A stretch of DNA of 64,000 nucleotides from Atherinomorus stipes (taxonomy: Eukaryota > Chordata > Actinopteri > Atheriniformes > Atherinidae). The stretch covers positions 1 through 64,000 of the forward strand of contig JALJCO010000091.1 in NCBI GenBank assembly GCA_023101725.1. Direction: 5' to 3'. The notes under the pieces were generated by a model. It was not told the DNA's origin, did no database searches, and was given only the letters and a program-made list of their open reading frames with translations. Position numbers and translations under genes: made by a program. Each line of letters begins with the position of its first letter. Positions within the stretch are counted from its first letter, which is position 1. This document shows positions 54,847 to 64,000 of this stretch, piece after piece.

Positions 54847-55373
54847 CGCAGAAAAACCCGCAATCAGCTTCTGTTATTAGCTGTTTTCGGGCCTTCAGAG
54901 TTGAAACAAGAAACATCCACACAAAAAAGAGGAAAAACTTTGATCCATTTTGTTTTATCAATGTATGAAAATATATTTAATAAGATTTTTTTTTTCTAAA
55001 CGGCCGAAAGAAGAAGAAATCTGTCCGCGACACTAAACATCACTGCTGAATGGCCCGCAGTGAAAGATAAGCTGTTCTTTCAAGAAGAAAACAAATATTT
55101 TTGTGTAACAACAAATTAAAGAGATAAAATCGGACATCTTCAGGGAAAACGTGTTTTGTTTTCAGCTGTGGGATGCGGGCAAAACAGCCTGCAGCGGGAT
55201 TTAACACACTCCTTCTGTTTTGCACATTGTCAGAATTTTATCATTTCCAAAATACAAACGAATTTTGGACTAAAAACAATCAAATCCAAGAGCTGAATGA
55301 TCTGAGGTCAGTTTTCTTCCATTCTACTGTAAACATATAGTCTGTTACGAGAAACTCAGATTGTCTCTGGATA

Positions 55374-55414
55374 AATAAAATGTTGAATAAATTAATGTTT
55401 TGAAGTTGAATAAA
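55374..55414 (+). terminator. candidate gfi1 poly(A) signals
   Basis: Three AATAAA hexamers (55374, 55386, 55409), about 530-565 bp after the stop, followed within 30-75 bp by a GT-rich stretch (55440-55487) of the kind expected downstream of a cleavage site. Confidence 0.6.
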
Positions 55415-57100
55415 TAGAAACAAGATGATGCTGTAAAAATGGTGATGGCGATGGTGTGTGTGTGTTTGTGTGTGTGTGGGGGGGGGTGTTAAAGGTATAA
55501 TCCGATGTTTCCTCTGATGTTCAAAAACATCCGATTAGAAAATGTTCCTTGGATGACACTTTCTGTTGAGCAGACCGATCAAGTGTCCAGTCATTTTTAT
55601 TTGATTGATCAATATAGACACCAAAACACAAAACGTTTATAAAAGATAAGAAATACAGTCATGTCATTTTCATTTTCCATCATACAAACCAAAAATGTCC
55701 GTTTCTCTTGTTCAGTTTTCTTCTCTTCTTGAAATATTTTAATTAATTAAAAATAAAAAACTTTAGAAAGATCAAAATAAACATAATCTCGTGTCTTCTT
55801 GATGATCTCTGTGTCCAGATTTGGTGGGAAGAAACCAGTGCTCCGGAAAAAAAATCTTTGGTTAATACTGATCTCATATCAGCAATAACACCTTTCACAG
55901 TTTCAGTGTATAGACAACATCTTCTAGACAAAAAATACACTTTACCTGTTAGAATGATGATAGATGATGGCGATGAAGGATTTATAATTCATGTTGGTGT
56001 CATGTGACTGCTCTCTAGTTACTGGTCATAAAACCATACAAGCAGCCGCTACAGAGAAGTCGATGGTCTGACATTATTTTAGCTAAACTACCTCCACACC
56101 AAGGCTGCTCCATCTGGCAGTCATCTCAGTGACATGAACCTGAACATCCGTGAGCTCTTCCTCCATTCTGGTTTTTCCATCTGACAGTCTCAAACACACA
56201 GCTCGATTGGGGTCAGTTCTTGATCGGTCCACTCCAGTTCAGTCCAGACCGGTTCAGATTTAGTTTTATAAAACTGTCCCTCTTTTTTTTTCTTTTGTTT
56301 TTTAAAGGAAAGAAGTTATTACTGTTGTCAGATATGATTCTAGGATGAGAGGTTTAGGAGTGCTGAGCATCCAGACAGGTATTCGGCCAGACAAGTTCAA
56401 TCAAATGGTTTTCTCCAGTTTAACACAGTTTCATTCCCACATGTGTGAAAGATAAAGAAAACACTATCTGGGAAAGTCTGTGACCGATTATTAAGAGAGA
56501 AGCTGTGATAGAAGCTGATTTCCAGCATGTTGCTGCCTTGTTACAACATTGAACCAGATCCACCAAAACCCACTTTTCTTCCCTTATTGACAAAGTTTTT
56601 GATCATTTTTTAGCCTTAGATTGAAGTTTGTTTTTTTTTTTTTTTTTTTTTTTTTATCATCCAGCGTCCAGAAACAAAGTTAGTACTGCTGCTATTTAAA
56701 AAATCCCAGTCCAGCTTTACCTGGATGAGAGAAACTTATTTTGGGCATGCAGGTGTTGTGTCCAAGCGGTGAACCAGATCCATCACAACCCCATTTTTCC
56801 TCCTCATTTGGAGATTCTGACAGTTTTCCAAACTTACATTTATAATATTTATCATAAAGAAATTAGTCTGTTACTGTTGCTATCTGGAATATGCCATGGG
56901 GACGGGATCAAACCATTTTGAGGGGTGGGGGTTGCTGTATTTTTGTTGTGAAAATAGCCCATTACAATTCAACAAAGTACAGGATGGTTTTTTATAGCTA
57001 ACTTTCAAGTCTATTTTTTTAAAGCAAAAAAAGTTAAATATGTATTTTTTATCTCAAATTTTAGGTGTACTGGGGTTGAAAAATGTGCTACAACAACCTG

Positions 57101-57103
<3 letters not shown>

Positions 57104-57153
<50 letters not shown>

Positions 57154-57154
57154 T
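57104..57154. repeat. TTA microsatellite
   Basis: A (TTA) run of about 16 units. It gives a spurious poly-Ile frame. Confidence 0.95.
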
Positions 57155-58593
57155 CATGGGTCCAGTCTGAGTTCGCTGTGAGCTCAGTTTTGATGTTCCA
57201 TCATGTTGCTGCTGTGATTGCGAAGCTGCTGTTTGTTTTCTGTTTGGACCTTAAACAATCTGAACTGATCTGACAGTTAACCAAATGTCGTCACCCTCAT
57301 CACTGCTCTCCCTGTGTTTGGAGGTTAAAAACAGTTTTTGGCAGAAACATCATCACAGCTGTGATCCTGCGGAACAAACCCTTTGTAGAAATAAAAACAA
57401 AACAAAACAAAACAAAAATAAAATAGGCTACAATAGAAAATACTTTCAATATGAAAGGTTTTGCTAAAACGTTTTTGGGTAGAAAACGAACGGAAAGACA
57501 CAAAAAAAAACAATCACTCGTCTCTCAACATTGATTGAAATCACAAACTCACAAGGATTTTTTCATGCTTCACTTGCCGTACAACATCCAGTCCTGCGAA
57601 AATGCTGAATATTTTAAATCCCAAGATGAGCGAGTGAGTGGAGAAGAGCCTGAACTAGAACAGGAAATGTATTCATTTAATGAAGTTGTGGAAAAAGGTC
57701 GCTTCATTAATGCTCTTTAAACACAAATAGGCCTAAATCTAGGAGAGAGAAAAAAAAATCAGATTACTGGGAATAACACACATGAAAAGAGAAAGTTCAG
57801 GTTGACAGAGTTTGAGTCGATGAGAGATTATAGTTGAAATAAAGCTGAGCTTGTGTGTCCCGGGAGCTTCAAGCTTCCACCACGACCAGTTGGAGGTTTT
57901 CATAACTTCTGGGCCCATTTCTGACAGGAATTTTGTCCATGATTCCCTCTAGGAACCATAGGTTCAATCTCAGGAAGAAGCTTCCCAAGCAAAACTCCAA
58001 AAGCCATTAGGCTGGCCAGATTTCCTCCAAGGGCATGGGTGGATTTTTAAAGCATTACCCCACCGCCTCGAGGCATATCAAATATGAATAGAAAACGGCT
58101 GGATCGATTTGAGAAGGCGAGTAATCAGAATGATGCAGTCTGAGGATCAGACCCGGACTTGCACGTGGCCAGACGTGCACAGCTGAGAAACGGGAACAAC
58201 GCGTTTCTGTGAAAAATGAACGCACACGCGGAGGTTGAATACACTTATTTTCCTTCACATAGCTGTGTAATTTTAAGTTCAGGCTCTGCGTTTCGGTGGT
58301 TTTGGTTGATGAAATATTAATCTGAGTTTAAATGTGAATGATAAAGGAGCGATTTAAGAGATCCACTTTCGTGTTTGATTTATTTTTCCATTTTATTTAT
58401 TTATTTTAAGCAACATGAATTCTCAAACTGGCTTCAATAAAGACATTCACTGAAATCTAGTAAAACCGGCGCGTTTCTGACTGGGTTTACAGTCAGCACC
58501 ACGAATTAAGCTGAAATTAAACGTTATAAAGATTTAAAAAAAAAAAACAGACATAATGATGGGCTAGACACTAGACCAGATTAAATCTGTGAC

Positions 58594-58634
58594 ATGAGAG
58601 AGAGAGAGAGAGAGAGAAAGAAAGAAAGAAAGAG

Positions 58635-58665
<31 letters not shown>

Positions 58666-58684
58666 AAAAGAAAGAAAGAAAGAA

Positions 58685-58752
<68 letters not shown>

Positions 58753-58768
58753 GAAAGAAAGAAAGAAA
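58594..58768. repeat. GA/AAAG microsatellite
   Basis: (GA)n then a long (AAAG)n. Reverse-complementary in kind to the TTTC array at 54220. Confidence 0.97.
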
Positions 58769-60616
58769 TGACAGGTGGGCTAATCTCATTGATTTGAGCA
58801 CGTAGTCGGTTTAATCTGAAAGAAGACAGAGAGATGTGATTATTCCCCTGAGGGTGAAGCAGTTCTGTGTATATTGTAATAATAACACAGTATTTGCTTT
58901 CACGCTCAGTTCAGCAGATTTCACACAGGTCTGACAGGCTGTAAAATCAGATAACCTGACGCAGAATGTCTGTTGAGAAGCTTTAGAGAAAAAGCAGTGA
59001 TTAATGTCAGTAAACAAAGATGACAGACAGAAGACGGGGCTGATTCCAGGCTTGGTTTGGGAAACTTTCTGCATCAGAGACACTTCCCTGCCTCCTGGTC
59101 GCTGACACGCCAGCCGAGCTGGGACAGAAGCTGGGCTCATATAGGACACGACTCTTTTGTTGCTCAGGCTTATTCATTATTCACCTGATGTGAAAAACAG
59201 ACTGAAACCAACTGTACAGCTGTCATCAAGAAACAAGGCGGAGACACAAATTATTCATGACGCTGCAAAGAAAAGGAAGAGAGGAAAATAATAACAAGAG
59301 TTATCATGGAGGCAGCTGACAGCCTGAACACGTGCAGGGAGGCTACCAAAGCCCCCCCCGGGTTAATAAGTCCACTCCTGGGGGGGCCATGCCAATGTTT
59401 AAAAAGATTATATTTCCTTTTTTTTTTCCAAAGCAAAAGGTCACACACGCACAGACACCCATCATGACTCTCCTTCCGATAAAAACTGAAGTCATAGCTT
59501 GGAATATGGTCATAAAAAAAGAAAAAGGATCTCATTAATTGTGTCCTGATGTCTTTATGAGACCAACTGCACCAAACTAAACAAAGATTGTCTGATTATT
59601 CAGAAACAGGCTGCCTGATACTAAAAAATAACCCCGTCATCATGATGGAGGTCTTCAAACTGATTTTAGCCACAAAATAAAACACTACAGATGCTGCAAG
59701 TGTTGTTTTCACTTTAACAGTTTAAAGGCTGGTCTCGAGGTGTTTGCGTGAGGCTAAAACCGTACACGCACGCGCACACCACTGACATCAGAAGATGGCG
59801 GAAAGTGAATGGGGGTAATTTTTTCCAACTACCTTGAAAGCTTTCCATTAGTGGTTCTGTTCTGGTGGTTTGGGGCCCTGAACAGCGTGAGTCCATGGGG
59901 GGCGGTCTGGGTTGTATGGGGGAGGGGGGCTATAGGTTTGATGAAAGGGCAGTAGGTCCGTCAGGCTGCCGCTTATTTAAAGACATGTTTATCCGCTTCG
60001 TTTAGCATTACATATCACTCCACTGTTTGGATGTGAGCCGTCACTCAATAGCAGAGAGGCTACTGCCCGCCCCCAACTCACTGCCCCCCTTTATCTGAAG
60101 CCACATCTAATATGAAATCATATGATATCCTGGAAGTGACAGTAAAAGGCTGGATGCTTTGCTTTGCAGGTAAAAGACATTTTCTGAACAAAGTGACAAG
60201 AACCGGAGCCATGCAGGCTTTTAGTGAACAGATGATGTTCCTGTTCACATAAGTTTCGACCGAGATGAAGATGAGCTCAGAGAAGACTGAGACATGTGAG
60301 TTTTCACCTGTTTTTAATGCTACAGCTATTTTATAATGACAGAAACACATCCACTATTCGGAAACACACCAGGAGAGGTATAAAATTCCCAGAACATGAA
60401 TATGAACCAAATCTGAGTCTTCCAGTTACACAAAAATGTGTTTATTTTGCTGAAATCAAATTTATTTGCTTTTAAACTTGATCCCCTCTCAGGTCTATAC
60501 CCTATAGTTTAAACTCATTTTAAGGGGTAGAAGTAATTCACTGCGTCCTGTTAAATTCAGACTTTATCAACAGTTCTCGTGCATACTTTTCTTAGTTTAA
60601 CCTTGGAATGGTCAAA

Positions 60617-61470
60617 TGCTGCGTTCCATTTCAACTCGGAAGTCGGAAATTCCCAGTTCCGAGTAGGAAGTTTCAACTGGAACGCCCCCTGAAGTCAGAT
60701 TTCCCACTCGGAAAGTCAGACAACTCTCGCAGCTCCGAGTTCAGATTTAAAGATTACGGGGAAGCAGCTGTAGTGAAATTCACATTTTTCATGTCGTATA
60801 TATGAACTACAACGCCAGCTGTGCCAACAATGGCTAATAGCAATAGCCTTAGCAAACACGTTGTTTTGCTAGGTTGCTAACTGGTTTTCCGACCAGAGGT
60901 GGAACGCAAGTTGGTCGGGTGTGACGTCACCCCCCAGTTCCCACTTCCCAGTTCCGATGAAAATGGAACACGGCAAAAGTCTCTGGCCATATGCTGCGTT
61001 CCATTTTCATCGGAACTGGGAAGTGGGAACTGGGGTGTGACATCACACCCGACCAACTTGCGTTCCAGCTTACTGGTCGGAAAACCAGTTAGCAACCTAG
61101 CAAAACAACGTGTTTGCTAAGGCTATTGTTATTAGCCGTTGTTGGCACAGCTGGTGTTGTAGTTCACATATACCACATGAAAAATGTGAATTACACTACA
61201 GCAGCTTCCCCGTACATCTGTATAAACCAATACTACGTGTACGACTGATTTATGCAACAAAATATAAGTAAGAAGTGTAAATAAATGTAACATTACAGAA
61301 GCTTCTAAAACTGCTAACACTGGGCGCGGCCATCTTTAAATCTGAACTCGGAGCTGCGAGAGTTGTCCGACTTTCCGAGTGGGAAATCCAACTTCAGGGG
61401 GGCGTTCCAGTTGAAACTTCCTACTCTGAACTGGGAATTTCCGACTTCCGAGTTCAAATGGAACGCAGCA
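60617..61470. mobile_element. 854-bp near-palindromic element
   Basis: Starts TGCTGCGTTCCATTTCAACT and ends with its inverse. The arms stay complementary almost to the centre (about 60970-60995), through CCCCCTGAAGT, GTTTTGCTAGGTTGCTAACT and GGTCGGGTGTGACGTCA. The right arm has about 110 extra bases (near 61205-61330). A second start motif ATGCTGCGTTCC at 60989 suggests two elements head to head. Confidence 0.88.
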
Positions 61471-62330
61471 ATAGTCCCGGTTCATCTGGCAGACATTTTC
61501 TGCATTGCTTATACCTCTTACTGTTTTCCTTTTCCTTTTATTTCCTCTCCTAAACCTCCTCACGAGAACAACCTTCCCTTCCCATTTCATTGCATCTTCT
61601 GTCTTTGGGGCCATAATTCACCCCCCAGTCCTACTTCTTAGCCCTTTCCCTTAATTTTGCGCATTCCTGTGAGGATAGTGGTGTCCCAATTCCTCTTTGC
61701 GTGTAGGGGTAGTGTACTGAGGGGTAGGGGGTATGAATCTAGTCCTTGAGAACGAGGGACGTCAGGTGCCGACATGCCGAGAAGGCCAGAGAAAATTAGT
61801 CAGAAAACTTAACGTCATCATTTGCATACTGAGTCAAACAACAATGGGAACCTCCAGAGAGCAAGAGGACCCGGAGAAGAAAACCCAAATGTACACGTAC
61901 AGATTACATGCAGGCTACCCGCGTTAGCTAGGCTAAAATAGTGACGGAAAGCTTGCAAAGGCTATTCGGCAGTTCACAAGAGACAACAGTCACCAATGGC
62001 AACTTCTTTTCCTTGTGGTTGTTTTGTTTATTAATCAACCTAAGAATGATGAAAATAAAGAAAAGAGATAGCGACTGTTAACGCCATGTTGCTGCTGGGT
62101 GTGCTGTTATGGTGACATGTATGTGCAAACATCCCTACACTGTCACGTGCCCGAACGTAAATGCAGTAAGTCCCAACTCCTGGGCAAGATTACAAAGCAC
62201 TACCCCTTGTTGCTTTGATCCAACGGCTAGTAAGTGGGGGAACTTTGGGATTGGGCCTTAGGCCCTGTCCCAAAACCCGCACTACCTCCCTTGAGCCCCT
62301 AGAATGCACGTTACCGTTAAGGGGCCCCTA
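61471..62330. other. non-coding stretch with a possible repeat pair
   Basis: TGTCCCAATTCC (61682) and GGGATTGGGCC (62248) may be ends of a non-autonomous element. The open frame at 61733-61927 shows no family features. Confidence 0.4.
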
Positions 62331-62976
62331 CCAAAAAGTAGTATATGCAAAAATGATTTTAGTATACGAAATTTTACATTTTAAATAAGACTGTATACTT
62401 TCAATTTACTCTTTATGTACTTATCAGAAATAAACTTTACTTAAGTTTACTTGGCATATATTCATAAATAACTAGAAGTATATTTAGCCTATGCTTATTT
62501 AAACTTTTTAACAATATGCTTAAATAGTCGTACATTCATAGTACATTTTCACACATACAGGTTTGGCATACTGCAAGATGTACATTCTATCATGTTTTTA
62601 AATACTATCTTGTTCGGTGCTATCGCTCTCACACTTTGAAAACCCCCAGTTCATATCATATATATTACATTTAGTCGACTTAAAAGTGTACTTTAGTATA
62701 CTTAAAAGTGTACTTTCTAAAAGTAAAACTAAGCTTTAAATTTTAGTATGAGTAAACTGACAGTATACCTAGATGATTCCTTTCAGTATATTTGAAAGTG
62801 TACTTTTAAATACTTAAAGTGGGCCAATTTAGTCCCAAGAAGTATACTTGTTTGTATACTGCTAGTACATTGATATCAGTGTACTTGGTAAATAAAAGTA
62901 CACTTGGGGGATATACTTTACTATACTTGAGTATACTTAATGACATGTACTTAAGAAATACTTTTTTTTCGGTAAG
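62331..62976. mobile_element. AGTATACTT-rich MITE
   Basis: Left ACCAAAAAGTAGTATATGC. The right end, inverted, reads ACCGAAAAAAAAGTATTTC. The interior has a dozen or more GTATACTT/AAGTATAC motifs. Confidence 0.65.
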
Positions 62977-63486
62977 GGGGGGTCAAGCACGTAGTATATC
63001 CCAATTCTCCAGAGTGGACGTTTGCCCCGCCCCCCTTTGCACCCTCAGTCCACACTTGGGTGAAATCGCACATTACCCACAATTCACACTGCGTGTAGTT
63101 TGGTTTCGGACCATAAAGGCAGAAAATGGTGATGTTTGGCGATTGAGCTCCTGTCTGTGGCACAAAAATGTCTTTTCAAATGTAAGTATTGAAATATTTC
63201 CATCTTTTACGAAGCTGCATGAAAGCTGTGTGCTGTATACTGTAAATGCTTTATATTGAAGTTTGCCCTGTTACTTGGAAATATACTTCAGAGAGTTATT
63301 AAGTTACTGGTAAAAGTAGCTACTGTATATTTATTTTCTAAACCTTATTTTCACAGATAAGCCCCATTGAGACACAACCTCTTTTACAAGGGAGACCTGT
63401 TTACCGAACATATGTCTTAATGGACGTGTTTATGGACATTCTGAGCTAAAAACAGTCACAAAGCAGCCAATTTACTCATTACATGT
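62977..63486. other. non-coding stretch, nothing recognised
   Basis: A 146-codon frame overlaps it at the left but is built from the MITE and has no protein features. Confidence 0.5.
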
Positions 63487-63870
63487 ACTTCCAGTTAAAA
63501 GGGCTCCACAGTAGTGTGGTGGTTAGCACTACAGCCTCACAGTAAGAAGGTTGCTAGTTCAAGCCCCGGCTGGAGAGCGGGGTTCAAACAATTCCAACCA
63601 CAGCATTCCAAGTTGTACTCCACACAAACTCCTGTGTGGAGTTTGCATGTTCTCCCTGTGTATGTGTGGGTTCTCTCCAGGTACTCCAGCTTCCTCCTAC
63701 TGTCCAAAGGTTAATTCGCTACTCTAAATTTCCCCCAGGAGTGAATGTGGTCGTCTGTCTCTCTGTGTCAGCCCTGCAACAGATTGGCGTTCTGTACAGT
63801 CCTGATAAAAGCCGGGATAGGCTTCAGTGACCCTGAACTGGATAAGAGGTATATAAAATAATGAATGAAT
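63487..63870 (+). mobile_element. tRNA-derived SINE
   Basis: The head has an A box (GTGGTTAGCACTACAGC) and a B box (GGTTGCTAGTTCAAGCCCC), as in a tRNA gene. The widespread fish body follows: GTGTGGAGTTTGCATGTTCT, GTGGGTTCTCTCCAGGTACT, GTCAGCCCTGCAACAGA and GGGATAGGCTTCAGTGACCC. The tail is GAATGAAT. Confidence 0.88.
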
Positions 63871-64000
63871 ATACATTCAGTTTTGAATGTTAAAAAAAAT
63901 GTTATTTTATCCTTGTACATATACAATTTTACAGGAACTTTACAGAAATCAGTTCAGTAATTCATTCATTTATTCATTAAAAACATGTATTTACAGGATC

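Larger units (their letters stand above)
54847..60616. other. gfi1 3' UTR and downstream non-coding sequence
   Basis: After the gfi1 3' UTR I find no gene. The stretch holds a GT/G microsatellite (55454-55490), a poly-T (56629-56656), a TTA microsatellite (57104-57154) and a large AAAG array (58594-58768). Scattered open frames of 60-110 codons have no recognisable family features. Confidence 0.7.

Noticed and set aside
57104..57154. Poly-isoleucine frame
   Set aside because: TTA microsatellite.

Overview
This window is vertebrate nuclear DNA, almost certainly from a ray-finned (teleost) fish. It has multi-exon genes with GT-AG introns and an EVI5-like RabGAP gene followed on the same strand by a GFI1-like zinc-finger gene, the order known from human 1p22. 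The introns carry repeat types typical of teleosts: short hAT-like elements with TAGGGSTGGGC-type ends, Tc1 remnants, TTAA-flanked elements and a tRNA-derived SINE. I cannot name the species or assign an a/b paralogue from sequence alone.

Layout. Positions 1-4268 are 5' intron sequence of evi5; its first coding exon lies upstream of the window. Positions 4269-49347 hold 19 coding exons of evi5 (+ strand), which together give 838 residues if one extra base in exon 17 is discounted. The order is a Ser/Thr-rich N-terminal region, the TBC RabGAP domain with both catalytic fingers intact, and a long coiled coil with an acidic tail. The exons fall in five clusters separated by large introns: 4.3 kb; 14.4 kb; 19.1-21.3 kb; 25.0-32.3 kb; 43.0-49.3 kb. 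Positions 49348-52484 hold the evi5 3' UTR and the gfi1 promoter/5' UTR region. Positions 52485-54846 hold a complete six-exon gfi1 coding sequence (386 aa: SNAG repressor motif, variable middle, six C2H2 fingers). From 54847 to 64000 I see no gene, only the gfi1 3' UTR, microsatellites, a large palindromic element and a SINE.

The introns are packed with mobile DNA, much of it nested. The clearest case is a Tc1 transposon (36660-39579) split by a hAT element with a perfect 8-bp target duplication, which itself holds a 217-bp near-perfect palindrome. Several foldback elements, TTAA-flanked elements and hAT remnants with transposase traces are also present.

The two genes do not form a pathway. 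Evi5 is a cytoplasmic/centrosomal Rab GTPase regulator and Gfi1 is a nuclear transcriptional repressor. Their link is conserved neighbourhood, so evi5 introns are a plausible site for gfi1 regulatory elements. I found no evidence of a novel biological system. The points most worth checking are the evi5 exon 17 frameshift, the nested transposons, a 133-bp duplication shared by an evi5 intron and its 3' UTR, the long palindromes, and two patches that look like poorly resolved sequence.
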